DNA of 64,000 nucleotides from JBFHFS01 sp041583495 (GCA_041583495.1 JBFHFS010000015.1:34042-98041); one strand, 5' to 3'. Shown: positions 16,737-25,650, counted from the stretch's first letter. The notes: a model not told the origin generated them from the letters alone. Made by a program: numbers and translations.

Positions 16737-18023
16737 TTATAGGTTTAGGTTTTTTAGCCGAATGCTTACTGCTTCCTTGTGGGCGGTGAGTTGTTCCGCC
16801 TGGGCCATGATTTCGATTACAGGCCCTAATTTCTCAAGTCCTTTTTCAGAGATCTTTTGGAAGGTAATTTTTTTGCAGAAACTGTCGAGGCCAACGCCGC
16901 TGTAGGCCCTTGCGTAACCATAGGTTGGCAACGTATGGTTGGTGCCCGAAGCATAGTCGCCTGCGCTCTCGGGGGTGTAATGCCCCAGGAAAACGGAACC
17001 GGCATGTTGGATCTTCTCGGCCACCTCTTCAGGGTGTTTGGTCGACAGGATGAGGTGTTCCGGTGCGTATTGATTGGTGAAGTCGATCATCTCATCCATT
17101 GTCTCGAGGAGGATGAGCCTGCTCTTCCCGAGGGCTTTTTGGGCGGTTTCGGCCCTGGAGAGTGTTTTGATCTGTTGTTTTATCTCTTCTTGCACCTTTT
17201 CTATAAGGGATGGTGAGTTGGTCACCAATATCACCTGGCTGTCGGGGCCGTGCTCGGCCTGCGACAAAAGGTCGGCTGCCACAAACGCCGGGTGGGCGCT
17301 CTCGTCGGCCAGGACCTCCACTTCGGAGGGGCCTGCGGGCATATCAATAGCCAGACCATCGAGGGTGACGAGTTGCTTGGCTTCGGTAACGAAACTATTG
17401 CCCGGCCCAAAAATTTTGTGGACGGCCGGAATGGATTCGGTGCCGTAGGCCATTGCCGCGATGGCTTGCGCGCCGCCCACCCTGAAGATCTTTGTGATGC
17501 CTGTGAGGTGGGCCGTGAAGAGGATGGCCGGGTGAATTTCTCCGTTTTTACCCGGGGGAGTGCAAAGAACAATCTCTTTGCATCCGGCAATCTTAGCAGG
17601 GATAGCCAGCATGAGTACCGTCGAGAAGAGGGGGGCCGATCCTCCCGGAATGTAGAGGCCTGTTTTTTCGATGGCGACATTTTTCTGCCAGCACACCACC
17701 CCTGGGGTGGTCTCAATTTTCCGGGGGGTCATTTGCTGGCTTTCATGAAACTTACGGATGTTATCTCTGGCCACAATGATGGCTCCTTTAAGTTTGCTGT
17801 CAACCTGTTTGCAGCCCTCGATAATCTCGGCCTCACTTACCTGCAGGATATCGATCTGAATGCCGTCGAATTGTTTGGTAAAGGCTTTGAGTGCCTGATC
17901 TCCCTGGCTTTTTACCGCCTCTAGGATAGGACGTACCTTTGCTCTTAAGGCTTCATGGTCGGTTAAAGGTCGGGCCTGAAGCGCAGCCCATTGATCTGGT
18001 GAGGGATGTTTGAATGTGTCCAT
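16737..18023 (-). CDS. hisD: Histidinol dehydrogenase
   Basis: This 428-residue protein has the HisD hallmarks: FGPGNSFVTEAKQLV, DMPAGPSEVEVLAD, SQAEHGPDSQVILVT (zinc/substrate ligand region) and the C-terminal FLGHYTPESAGDYASGTNHT. It oxidises histidinol to histidine in two NAD-dependent steps. The length is typical. It follows hisG after a 196-base gap with no visible gene and precedes hisC by 28 bases. Confidence 0.97.
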   Translation of the reverse strand: MDTFKHPSPDQWAALQARPLTDHEALRAKVRPILEAVKSQGDQALKAFTKQFDGIQIDILQVSEAEIIEGCKQVDSKLKGAIIVARDNIRKFHESQQMTPRKIETTPGVVCWQKNVAIEKTGLYIPGGSAPLFSTVLMLAIPAKIAGCKEIVLCTPPGKNGEIHPAILFTAHLTGITKIFRVGGAQAIAAMAYGTESIPAVHKIFGPGNSFVTEAKQLVTLDGLAIDMPAGPSEVEVLADESAHPAFVAADLLSQAEHGPDSQVILVTNSPSLIEKVQEEIKQQIKTLSRAETAQKALGKSRLILLETMDEMIDFTNQYAPEHLILSTKHPEEVAEKIQHAGSVFLGHYTPESAGDYASGTNHTLPTYGYARAYSGVGLDSFCKKITFQKISEKGLEKLGPVIEIMAQAEQLTAHKEAVSIRLKNLNL

Positions 18024-18219
18024 CTGTTCCGTTTAGTTTCGATGTCCCGAAAAATGCAATTGTGATGCCTGATATTCCGTTTGTAAGAGTCTGATTGGGC
18101 GGCCGGAAGATACCTAAGCGTTCGTTCGTCGGTTACAGGAAGAACGTTTAGAACCTTCTGGTGTTTCGTTCAGCTCTTTTTCAGGCCAAAATGAGCGTTA
18201 GGGTGCTCTGGAACCTATA

Positions 18220-19080
18220 TCAAAGAATCATCTTTTCGATGGGGATAATGAGTATTCCTTGTGCGCCATTTTCTTTGAGTTGTCCTATTACTTCCCAAAA
18301 CTGCTCCTCTTTGATCACCGAATGCAACGAGCTCCAGCCCTCTTGTGCCAGTGGTAAAACCGTGGGGCTTTTCATCCCGGGAAGCAGTTGGATAATTTGG
18401 TCTAATTTGTCGTTAGGGGCATTCAGCAGGATGTATTTGTTTGAGTTGGAGGCTTGCACCGCATTGATTCTAAAAACAAGCTGATCCAGAATGGCCTGTT
18501 CTGTCGCCGAAAGATTTTCTTTGGCTACCAATACAGCCTGCGAGTCCATCACTTTTTCCACCTCTTTAAGGTGATTGGCCACCAGGGTGCTGCCCGAACT
18601 GACAATGTCGAAGATGGCATCGGCTAAACCTATGCCGGGGGCAATTTCAACGGAGCCGGCAATCTCATGGATCTCGGCGTTGATGTTTTTCTTGTCGAAA
18701 TATTTTTTTAGAATGTTGGGATAGGAGGTGGCAATTTTTTTGCCGGCGAACCACTTCAGTCCCGTATACTCTTCTCCTTTTGGGATGGCCAGGGAAAGAC
18801 GGCATTGGCTGAATCCCAGCATCATAACCGTTTTCAGAGAAAAGTCCTTCTCCTCCAGCTCATTTTGTCCTACGATACCCAGGGTGGCCACCCCGTCGGC
18901 TACGGTTTGTGGGATGTCATCGTCACGTAGAAATAGCGCTTCGAGAGGGAACTTTTTGGCCGAAGCCACCAGACGTCCATTGCCCAGGTTGAATTTGATG
19001 CCGGCTTCTTTAAGCAGCGACATGCTGTCGTCGTATAAACGCCCTTTCTTCTGCAGGGCTACTCTTAATCTGGTTTCCAT
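18220..19080 (-). CDS. hisG: ATP phosphoribosyltransferase, long form
   Basis: This 286-residue enzyme catalyses the first committed step of histidine synthesis (ATP + PRPP). It is of the long HisG type. Catalytic domains are at about 1-215 and contain the PRPP/phosphate-binding segment EIAPGIGLADAIFDIVSSGS. The C-terminal ACT-like domain (about 216-286) normally binds histidine for feedback inhibition. It is the first structural gene of the operon and is preceded by a promoter, a His-rich leader peptide and a terminator hairpin (see separate entries), so it is probably controlled by both feedback and transcription attenuation. Confidence 0.96.
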   Translation of the reverse strand: METRLRVALQKKGRLYDDSMSLLKEAGIKFNLGNGRLVASAKKFPLEALFLRDDDIPQTVADGVATLGIVGQNELEEKDFSLKTVMMLGFSQCRLSLAIPKGEEYTGLKWFAGKKIATSYPNILKKYFDKKNINAEIHEIAGSVEIAPGIGLADAIFDIVSSGSTLVANHLKEVEKVMDSQAVLVAKENLSATEQAILDQLVFRINAVQASNSNKYILLNAPNDKLDQIIQLLPGMKSPTVLPLAQEGWSSLHSVIKEEQFWEVIGQLKENGAQGILIIPIEKMIL

Positions 19081-19101
19081 AGTGTGTTGTTAAAAATGAA
19101 A

Positions 19102-19127
19102 AAAGGCTTACCAAACGGTAAGCCTTT
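19102..19127 (-). terminator. Intrinsic terminator in the his leader (attenuator)
   Basis: On the minus strand an 11-bp perfect stem (AAAGGCTTACC / GGTAAGCCTTT, 4-base loop) is followed by a run of six T, 22 bases before the hisG start. An upstream segment GGTGGGCTT (19157-19149) can instead pair over nine bases (three G-U) with the 5' arm of this stem and act as antiterminator. The His codons of the leader peptide contain CCCATC (19184-19179), which can pair with GGTGGG. This gives the mutually exclusive structures expected of a ribosome-mediated attenuator. Confidence 0.8.
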
Positions 19128-19161
19128 ATGAATATATTATTACACAACAAGCCCACCTTCG

Positions 19162-19209
19162 TTAAACGAGGAAATGATGATGGGTGTGGTTGTTGGTTGT
19201 TAAAATCAT
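19162..19209 (-). CDS. Histidine operon leader peptide
   Basis: A 15-codon ORF upstream of hisG reads MILTTNNHTHHHFLV and ends in TAA. Four of its 15 residues are histidine, three in a row. It starts 34 bases downstream of the promoter -7 box and ends shortly before the alternative hairpins. Such a peptide normally senses histidyl-tRNA: when the ribosome stalls at the His codons, the antiterminator forms and hisG is transcribed. It is too short to be found by ordinary gene calling. The sequence itself is certain; its function is inferred. Confidence 0.8.
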   Translation of the reverse strand: MILTTNNHTHHHFLV

Positions 19210-19242
19210 TGCAAAGAATGCTTTGTTGTTTTCAATTGAATG

Positions 19243-19273
19243 CAAAAATAGGGTGTTTTGTGGTTAATTCAAA
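19243..19273 (-). promoter_or_regulatory. Promoter of the his operon
   Basis: On the minus strand TTTG (19273-19270), 19 bases, then TATTTTTG (19250-19243) is an exact match to the Bacteroidota primary-sigma promoter. It lies just upstream of the leader peptide. Confidence 0.8.
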
Positions 19274-19323
19274 CTTTTGACAAAAAAACTTTGGCCCTTG
19301 TGCTGATATTTCAAAGGGTTCTG

Positions 19324-19355
19324 TTGAGTAAAGCGGGTTGAAAAGACTATTTTTG
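19324..19355 (+). promoter_or_regulatory. Promoter of pssA
   Basis: TTG (19324-19326), 21 bases, then TATTTTTG (19348-19355) lies about 20 bases before the pssA start. It points away from the his promoter, making this a compact divergent regulatory region. Confidence 0.65.
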
Positions 19356-19374
19356 CCACATAGACTATATTCTT

Positions 19375-20100
19375 ATGAAAGTTTTGAAGCATATCCCAAA
19401 TACCCTGACGAGTCTTAATCTTTCTTTCGGTGCCATTGGTGTGTTGATGGCTTTTCAGGGGCGCCCCGACTTGACCGCTTATGCGGTTTTGATTGCGGCC
19501 TTTTTTGATTTTACCGATGGTTTTGCAGCCCGGATGTTGAAAGCCTACAGTGATATTGGGAAAGAGCTGGACTCACTGGCCGACCTGGTAAGTTTTGGGC
19601 TGGCACCGTCGGCCGCCTACATCAGCATCCTACATTTTTACTTTACGGGGGAATGGAAGATCGATTTCTTTGCTCTTCCGGGTCTTTCACAACTCGTTCT
19701 CATCCTTCCCTTTGTTTTAGCGGTATTTTCAGCCTTAAGACTTGCCAAGTTTAATGTGGATACGCGGCAAACGGAGAGTTTCTTGGGCTTAACCACCACC
19801 GCCACCGGGATGTTTTCGGTATCTCTTATATATATGGTCTTTACCCGTGGCGGAAGCTGGAACCTTATCGCCTCCCCTTATGTGGTGTTCCCCATGCTGA
19901 TGGTGTTTTGTGCCTTGCTGGTAAGTGAGATTCCCATGTTTTCGTTGAAGTTCAAGAATTTTAATTTTGGGGCCAACCTTCTTCGGTACATGCTTTTGGC
20001 CACGGGGCTGGTCTCCGTTTTGCTGTTGGGCGTAGGAGGTGTGGTGGTTACGATATTGGTTTATATCCTTTTTTCGCTGGCCCAATATTTAAAGGGGTAA
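19375..20100 (+). CDS. pssA: CDP-diacylglycerol-serine O-phosphatidyltransferase
   Basis: This 241-residue membrane enzyme makes phosphatidylserine, the precursor of phosphatidylethanolamine, from CDP-diacylglycerol and serine. The CDP-alcohol phosphatidyltransferase signature D-G-x2-A-R-x8-G-x3-D-x3-D is complete: D48 G49, A52 R53, G62, D66, D70. About six to eight hydrophobic segments span the protein. The motif alone also fits phosphatidylglycerophosphate synthase, but the N-terminus (IPNTLTSLNLSFGAIGV) and the overall layout are typical of Bacteroidota PssA. It is transcribed alone, divergently from the his operon. Confidence 0.88.
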   Translation: MKVLKHIPNTLTSLNLSFGAIGVLMAFQGRPDLTAYAVLIAAFFDFTDGFAARMLKAYSDIGKELDSLADLVSFGLAPSAAYISILHFYFTGEWKIDFFALPGLSQLVLILPFVLAVFSALRLAKFNVDTRQTESFLGLTTTATGMFSVSLIYMVFTRGGSWNLIASPYVVFPMLMVFCALLVSEIPMFSLKFKNFNFGANLLRYMLLATGLVSVLLLGVGGVVVTILVYILFSLAQYLKG

Positions 20101-20273
20101 ACTGGGCCATAGGCTGCACCTGGCCAATCCGGAGTAGGATCTGGCAGGTGTACGTAGCCTAATGCCGGGAACCAACACTAATGGGGTGTTGATGCGGGGC
20201 TCCTTTTGTGCCTTGAAGGGTTGGTTTCGTTTTTGTTCAAGAGGTATTCTTATGTTGGTTATCCTCCTGAATA

Positions 20274-21698
20274 TCAATTCAGATCATTGGTTCTCACCTC
20301 TTTCAATTTGTTTTTCAGACGGGTTTTAAAATCAGACACAATCGAACTGTAGCGGGGGTTGTCTGCCAGGTTGTTGTATTGCTTAGGATCGTATTCCATG
20401 TCGAAGAGTTCTATTCCCGCGCCGGCATCTTCGTCGTATTGGATGTAGGCCCATTTTTTTGTGCGCAACAAAAATGATTTTCCGCCCTGGGTTACAGAAA
20501 AAGCTTCCTCGCGGATGCTGTGATCGGGATGGTCGAGGGTTTTTACCAGACTTTTGCCTTGTAGATGGCTGGAGGTGGGTAGGGCTGCCAATTCGGCAAC
20601 CGTTGGATATAAGTCCAGCAACTCTGCAAAAGAGTGACATACAGCGGGTTTCTTGCCCGGCACCTTGATGATCAGCGGCACCCTCACCGACTCTTCATGA
20701 AGGCTCACCTTCATCCAAAAGCGATGTTCCCCCAGGTGAAATCCATGGTCGGAGGTGAAAATGACAATGGTTTTGTCTTCCAGCCCCTCTTCTTGGAGGG
20801 CATTCAGAACTTTCCCCACCTGGGCATCCATATACGAGACCGAGGCATAGTAGGCGGCCACGGCTTTCTTCTCTTGCTCCTCCGACATCTGACCATTGAC
20901 GCTGGTCACATAGTTGATGCCTCGTGCCGGAATATCGTCCCAATCGTCTTCCACCTTTGGGGGTAACAATATTTGCTCGTAGGGGAAAGGTTCGAAGTAC
21001 TCTTTGGGGGCCACAAAGGGAACATGTGGACGCACAAACCCAACGGCTAAAAAGAAGGGTTCGTGCTTATGCTGTCGAATCAGGCTGATGGCTTTTTGCG
21101 CTGTTTTGCCATCGGAATGTACCAGGTCGTCACCCTCGGCCTTTACTATGGTCATGACGTTTCCTCCTTGCCGGGGTTTTAAACCATAGGGATTGTTTTG
21201 TACCAGTTCGCTTTCGCCCTCGGCGGTCCACTCGGGTCCCTGACTGTTGTAGCGCTCGGTCCAGGAAGCCTCATCGTCGGTGCCGTCCGAGCCGTTTTCG
21301 ATATCGATGGGAACGCCCATGTGATAAATTTTACTGACCCGGGCGGTGAACCAGCCATTGTCTTTGAACAGCTGAGACCATGATTTTCGGTTGGGGCCTA
21401 CGTTTTCGCGACCACTCACATAGCCATAAGTACCCGTGGCGCTGGGGTAATAGCCAAACATTAAGGAAGCGCGCGAAGGGCCACATACAGGATACTGACT
21501 GTAGGCATGGGTGTATCGGATACCTTCGGATGCCAGACGGTCGATGTTTGGCGTGTGTCCCGCCGGGTTTTCGTAAGCCGATACCGCCGTGGTGGTCAGG
21601 TCGTCGGCGATGATGAACAACACATTGGGTTTTTCCGCTTTTTGAGCCCCCACATATATAAAAGGTAAGAGGAACAGGAGCAAGGTTAGTTTTTTCAT
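20274..21698 (-). CDS. Secreted type I sulfatase (iduronate-2-sulfatase-like)
   Basis: The start at 21698 is chosen because a signal peptide begins there (MKKLTLLLFLLPFIYVGAQ); an upstream in-frame ATG at 21761 would place a long tail before it. The mature 474-residue precursor is a family S1 sulfatase with metal-binding D32/D33 in FIIADDL and the formylglycine motif CGPSR at C72-R76. A cysteine at this site needs an anaerobic or FGE maturase, which is not in the window. The N-terminal arrangement and the DHGFHLGEHRFWMK motif resemble iduronate-2-sulfatase-like enzymes. It should remove sulfate from a glycan in the periplasm. It lies 67 bases after a beta-helix protein in the same direction, suggesting that both act on one sulfated polysaccharide. 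Confidence 0.88.
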   Translation of the reverse strand: MKKLTLLLFLLPFIYVGAQKAEKPNVLFIIADDLTTTAVSAYENPAGHTPNIDRLASEGIRYTHAYSQYPVCGPSRASLMFGYYPSATGTYGYVSGRENVGPNRKSWSQLFKDNGWFTARVSKIYHMGVPIDIENGSDGTDDEASWTERYNSQGPEWTAEGESELVQNNPYGLKPRQGGNVMTIVKAEGDDLVHSDGKTAQKAISLIRQHKHEPFFLAVGFVRPHVPFVAPKEYFEPFPYEQILLPPKVEDDWDDIPARGINYVTSVNGQMSEEQEKKAVAAYYASVSYMDAQVGKVLNALQEEGLEDKTIVIFTSDHGFHLGEHRFWMKVSLHEESVRVPLIIKVPGKKPAVCHSFAELLDLYPTVAELAALPTSSHLQGKSLVKTLDHPDHSIREEAFSVTQGGKSFLLRTKKWAYIQYDEDAGAGIELFDMEYDPKQYNNLADNPRYSSIVSDFKTRLKNKLKEVRTNDLN

Positions 21699-21765
21699 GA
21701 GATAGGATGATAAAATGCTTGAAATAAAGATTTTCGGGGCGGACCACATTTTGTGGAACATTGGG

Positions 21766-23859
21766 CTATTTTTCTTTTCTGTTCTCTTTCACTGCCTCCT
21801 GGAATTCACGGATCATTGAAGCATCCGGTTGTGCCTGCTGCTTCCAGTCTTCATCGCCGTAAACACCGGCTTCGGAGGGATCGAAGGGGCTGAAGTTGAT
21901 CTGACGGGCAATCCCGCTCTCCATCTGGAAGGTGCCTTGCTGACTATCGATACTTCCCGGATCAGCAATGATGCTTTGTTGGTCGTGTCCGGTTTGCTTT
22001 TTCCAGCTTTCGAAGTCAAGGCCGACAAAATCAAAGGGTTTTCCATCTTTAAACCAATAGCAGTTGTGGTTCATATTCACCCGGATGTTTTTCCATGCCC
22101 CCGCCAGCAATACCCCTTCGTTGCCCACTACAATATTGTTTTCGAAGGAGAAGGAGAGGTGATCTTCCACGCGCGTAGCCTGAATCTGGTATAAGTCGGC
22201 ATAAGCAAAGATGTTGTTTCGGATAGTGTTTTCGCGTCCATAGTGTTGATGAAAGCCACCGGTTTTGGTGTTGAAAACCAGATTGTTTTCCATGCGGATG
22301 TATGAGGAACCCTCGTCGGTATACAATCCCCAGCCACCATAGGAGAAGGCGTGGATGTCGTGTACCAGGTTGTGGCTTACTTCGGTGCCTTCGGATATGC
22401 CCAGGGTGTAAACGCCTGCCATATCACTGAGCAGTGCCCACCCAATATGATGGATGTGGTTGTAGGTGATTTTATTGTTCCTGGCAGGGCTGGGAGCATA
22501 ACCCCAAATCCAACCCACCGAAACCCCCGTGTAGCGAAAGTCGGCAATGTCGTTATGGGTGATCTGGTTGTTTCCGCTTTGTCCGATCCAGACGCCTACG
22601 GCACTGGGGAAGTTATAGCCACCCGATTGTACAATGCAATTGTTGACTCGTATGTTACCCGTGTTGTCGAGTGAATCGGTCGGAACCACCTTGTCGCCAA
22701 TGCGAATGCCCCCGGCACCCAGGTCAAACAGATGGCATTTGTCCATCACACAATCTGAGACCCCCTTCCGGAACCAGATGCCGTGCTGACCAGTGTGTGC
22801 CATCTCACAATTTCGGAATTCTATGTTTTCTGCATAATCAATCATGATGGCTGCATCGATGGTCGAAGCCGCCTGTGAAGGTTCAAAACCTTGCGCCGGC
22901 AGAACATAATTGCTGTACTGGAAGCTGATGCCCTCGAAGGAGAGGTTTCGAACCTTATGCCCGGGCCGGCCTTCGATGATGAGCCATTTTTCAGCCACAG
23001 GAACAAATATCCCTGGATTGGTTTGTCCCTCTTCAGGACGTGGAATGTATTTTATGGTTTCGTCGCGGCCCAGCCACTCACCCGGGCTGTCCAGTGCCTG
23101 GGGGTAATTCTCGAGAAAGAAACGGGTGTCTTTCCCCAGTTTGTTCCAGGGTTTCATGCCTGCGCCCCGGGTGAGGTAACCCCGTGGGGAGGTCCCTCTG
23201 CCGGAGAGATACCGGATGGTGTTGTCCCACTTAAAAAATGCATGGAATCGGGTTTTGTCTAACGTGCTGTCGGATAGGTTTTTTAGTTGTTGGTTGGCCT
23301 CCTCCGAAAGGATCAGGGTTTGAATGGCTTCTTCAGGGGCCCTGCCTTCTCCCCGCACCAAAACCTCTTCGTTTACCTCTTCAAACCTGAAGAATCCTTT
23401 ATTTGGGGTTCTGGCCCGCTGGGCCCGCTGCCCATTTACATAAAGGTCCATTAAATCATCTGTTCTGTTATATGAGGCAATAACCGTCCCGTCGGGTTGA
23501 AGCTTGCCTTTCAGTTGACGGGCCCCACTGATGATGGGTCTTTCACCGGGGGCCGCTTTCCACTCCACTTTTATGTCGCTGCCTCCATCTTGAAGCCCGG
23601 AGAAAAGGAGGGGCTGGTCGATAGGGTACACGCCGTCGTGCAGAATTACCTGGAGGGTTCCTTCCTGCAGATCGAGTGCTCTTTTTTGAACCTCCAATTG
23701 TGCCCGGGCAAGTGTCTTGAAGGGATGAGCGCGAGAGCCGGAGGCACTGTCGTCGCCGGTGGGGGATACATTTATTTCCAATTTAGACCCGCACGACATG
23801 AGGAGAGTTGCGATGAGTAATAGAATAAAAATCCTGGGATTGAGAAGAGGGTGTGTCAT
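21766..23859 (-). CDS. Right-handed beta-helix lipoprotein, probably carbohydrate-active (GH141-like)
   Basis: The start at 23859 is chosen because a lipoprotein signal (MTHPLLNPRIFILLLIATLL then the lipobox LMSC) follows; the preferred product has 697 residues. After the signal comes the segment INVSPTGDDSASGSRAHPFK, typical of extracellular beta-helix enzymes, and then a beta-sandwich-like insertion. Many parallel beta-helix coils follow (NIEFRNCEMAHTGQHGIWF, NQITHNDIADFRYTGVSVG, NKITYNHIHHIGWALLSDM). The pattern resembles GH141-type and related polysaccharide-active proteins; no catalytic pair could be fixed. It is followed by the sulfatase, with a 67-base gap. The envelope location is clear; the exact reaction is not. 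Confidence 0.75.
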   Translation of the reverse strand: MTHPLLNPRIFILLLIATLLMSCGSKLEINVSPTGDDSASGSRAHPFKTLARAQLEVQKRALDLQEGTLQVILHDGVYPIDQPLLFSGLQDGGSDIKVEWKAAPGERPIISGARQLKGKLQPDGTVIASYNRTDDLMDLYVNGQRAQRARTPNKGFFRFEEVNEEVLVRGEGRAPEEAIQTLILSEEANQQLKNLSDSTLDKTRFHAFFKWDNTIRYLSGRGTSPRGYLTRGAGMKPWNKLGKDTRFFLENYPQALDSPGEWLGRDETIKYIPRPEEGQTNPGIFVPVAEKWLIIEGRPGHKVRNLSFEGISFQYSNYVLPAQGFEPSQAASTIDAAIMIDYAENIEFRNCEMAHTGQHGIWFRKGVSDCVMDKCHLFDLGAGGIRIGDKVVPTDSLDNTGNIRVNNCIVQSGGYNFPSAVGVWIGQSGNNQITHNDIADFRYTGVSVGWIWGYAPSPARNNKITYNHIHHIGWALLSDMAGVYTLGISEGTEVSHNLVHDIHAFSYGGWGLYTDEGSSYIRMENNLVFNTKTGGFHQHYGRENTIRNNIFAYADLYQIQATRVEDHLSFSFENNIVVGNEGVLLAGAWKNIRVNMNHNCYWFKDGKPFDFVGLDFESWKKQTGHDQQSIIADPGSIDSQQGTFQMESGIARQINFSPFDPSEAGVYGDEDWKQQAQPDASMIREFQEAVKENRKEK

Positions 23860-24082
23860 ATTACAGCATTTAATTGGACCTAAGGATTCAACAACAACGG
23901 GTTTGATTCCCGGCAGATGCATGAGTCGATACTAAATTCAATCTTTTATATGAAGAAGGTGCTAAGGACTAAGAGGCTAAGTTAATAAGATTTTTTTTTA
24001 TGGCTTGTCTCAAGTTACAAGGCCGCCCCTTTTTTTTAAAGGGAGGAGGGGAAGAATATCCGGATTCAAAGAAAATATAATA

Positions 24083-24105
24083 AGGGCAGTCTTTTGTACT
24101 GCCCT
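24083..24105 (-). terminator. Terminator of the aldolase gene
   Basis: A perfect 8-bp stem (AGGGCAGT / ACTGCCCT) with a 7-base loop lies 36 bases after the aldolase stop. On the minus strand it is followed by TTATTATATTTTC, a T-rich tail. Confidence 0.65.
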
Positions 24106-24140
24106 GTAATGGTTAGAGTTGTTATAAGGGTGGCAACCCT

Positions 24141-25214
24141 TTAGGCCACCGTGATTTTTTCATTTAAATAGACATCCTGAATCAGGTTGAGCAGTTTTAC
24201 GCCTTCTTTCATGGGGCGTTGAAAAGCTTTGCGGCCCGAGATAAGGCCGGTGCCTCCTGCGCGCTTGTTGATGACAGCCGTACGGGCGGCATCGGCAAAG
24301 TCGCTTTTTCCCATGGAAGCCCCGCCCGAATTGATGAGCCCAATTTTACCCATATAGCAGTTGGCCACCTGATAACGGCACAGGTCGATGGGGTGTTCCG
24401 AACAAAGTTTCTCATACATGTCGGGGTGGGTCTTTCCGAATTTAATTTCTTTGAACCCGCCATTGGTGGTGGGCAGCTTTTGTTTGATGAGGTCGGCCTT
24501 GAGGGTTACCCCCAGGTGGTTGGCCTGGCCCGTCAGATCGGAGGCCGTATGGTAATCCTGTTGGGGCGTTTTAAAATCACTGTTGCGCAGGTAGCACCAG
24601 AGAATGGTGGCCAGGCCCAGGTTGTGGGCCTCCTCGAAAGCCTCTGCTATTTCCATAATTTGCCGGTTCGATTCCGGGGACCCGAAGTAGATGGTGGCCC
24701 CAACAGCTGCTGCCCCCAGGTTCCAGGCTTCCGTTGGGGTGCCAAAGGGCACCTGGTCGTATTTGTTGGGGTAGGTGAGCAATTCGTTGTGATTGATTTT
24801 AACGATGAAGGGAATCTTATGCGCGTATTTGCGGGAATGAAGGGCCAGCCCCCCAAAGGTGGTGGCCACTGCGTTGCAGCCTCCCTCGATGGCCAGTTTT
24901 AGTATGTTTTCCGGGTCGAAATAGATCGGGTTGGGGGCGAACGAGCTGCCACCGGTGTGTTCAATGCCCTGATCTACCGGTAAGATGGAAAGATAGCCGG
25001 TGTGGCTCAGGCGTCCGTGGTTGTAGATCCTGGATAAGTTAATCAGGGTGGCGGGGTTGCGGTCGCTGATCCCGAACACCTGGTCAATGGTGTCGGGTCC
25101 TGGCAGGTGTAGATGTTCGCGAGTGATTTTGGGCTGGTTAAATCCCAAAAGATTAGAAGCCTCTGCTCCCAGAAGGGCTTCTATTTGGCCGAAATTATTT
25201 TTTGGTGTGTTCAT
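24141..25214 (-). CDS. fbaB: Class I fructose-bisphosphate aldolase (DhnA/FbaB type)
   Basis: The start at 25214 (MNTPKNNFGQ) gives 357 residues, close to the family length of about 350; an upstream in-frame start at 25274 adds 20 residues with no sign of conservation. The protein matches the archaeal-type class I aldolases in SILPVDQGIEHTGGSSF, the strand segments NAVATTFGGLAL and PFIVKINHNELL, and the candidate Schiff-base lysine in ADLIKQKLP. It cleaves fructose 1,6-bisphosphate in glycolysis or makes it in gluconeogenesis. It appears to be a single gene with its own terminator and lies just upstream, and divergent, of the PUL. Confidence 0.88.
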   Translation of the reverse strand: MNTPKNNFGQIEALLGAEASNLLGFNQPKITREHLHLPGPDTIDQVFGISDRNPATLINLSRIYNHGRLSHTGYLSILPVDQGIEHTGGSSFAPNPIYFDPENILKLAIEGGCNAVATTFGGLALHSRKYAHKIPFIVKINHNELLTYPNKYDQVPFGTPTEAWNLGAAAVGATIYFGSPESNRQIMEIAEAFEEAHNLGLATILWCYLRNSDFKTPQQDYHTASDLTGQANHLGVTLKADLIKQKLPTTNGGFKEIKFGKTHPDMYEKLCSEHPIDLCRYQVANCYMGKIGLINSGGASMGKSDFADAARTAVINKRAGGTGLISGRKAFQRPMKEGVKLLNLIQDVYLNEKITVA

Positions 25215-25650
25215 GAGGTGGAGTATTTGAGATGAGGGATTAAGATCCCCCATAATATAGTTCAAATTCAGCAATATATCCAGTGTTTTTTGTGTCCGGC
25301 AACGACTTTGGAGTCATGGATAACCCCTTTATTAAAAGGCTTTGGGAACCTTAATCACTTCCTGGAAATTTCAGGTCAAAAAAATCGAAATCATTTGTTA
25401 ATAAAAAAATTAAGAATAACTTTGCTATATCTTAATAAAATAACAAAATGTTGTGGCTTTATTCGTTAAGCGCCTGTGGTAATGGGCTCTGCGGAAGCAA
25501 TTGTTTGATTTAAAATGGGCGCGTTTCGATGAGTTTGGGTGTTCACTTTTTATTAGGAAGTGCTTATGTCCGAAAGGTTTAAGTCGTAAATGGATTTTAA
25601 GTTTATAAATTCACACATGATAGCAGCAAAAAATTTAAAAAAACTATGAC
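25215..25650. other. Regulatory stretch between aldolase and susC
   Basis: These 436 bases contain the susC promoter at 25394-25424 and then a leader of about 220 bases before the susC start at 25651. The leader has no convincing ORF. Its length suggests room for regulation after transcription starts. Confidence 0.5.
25394..25424 (+). promoter_or_regulatory. Promoter of PUL unit 1 with candidate shared operator
   Basis: TTTG (25394-25397), 19 bases, TAACTTTG (25417-25424) is a full Bacteroidota promoter. Bases 25395-25411 (TTGTTAATAAAAAAATT) are identical to 33986-34002 in front of unit 2. The A/T-rich core between the boxes is therefore a candidate operator, possibly for the ROK repressor at 50933. 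Confidence 0.75.

Noticed and set aside
17250..17924. A 224-residue plus-strand ORF
   Set aside because: It is an antisense shadow of hisD, which has all expected motifs.
19102..19209. A T-box riboswitch for histidine
   Set aside because: No T-box stem or UGGN loop was found, while a short His-rich ORF explains the hairpins. T-boxes are also rare in Bacteroidota.
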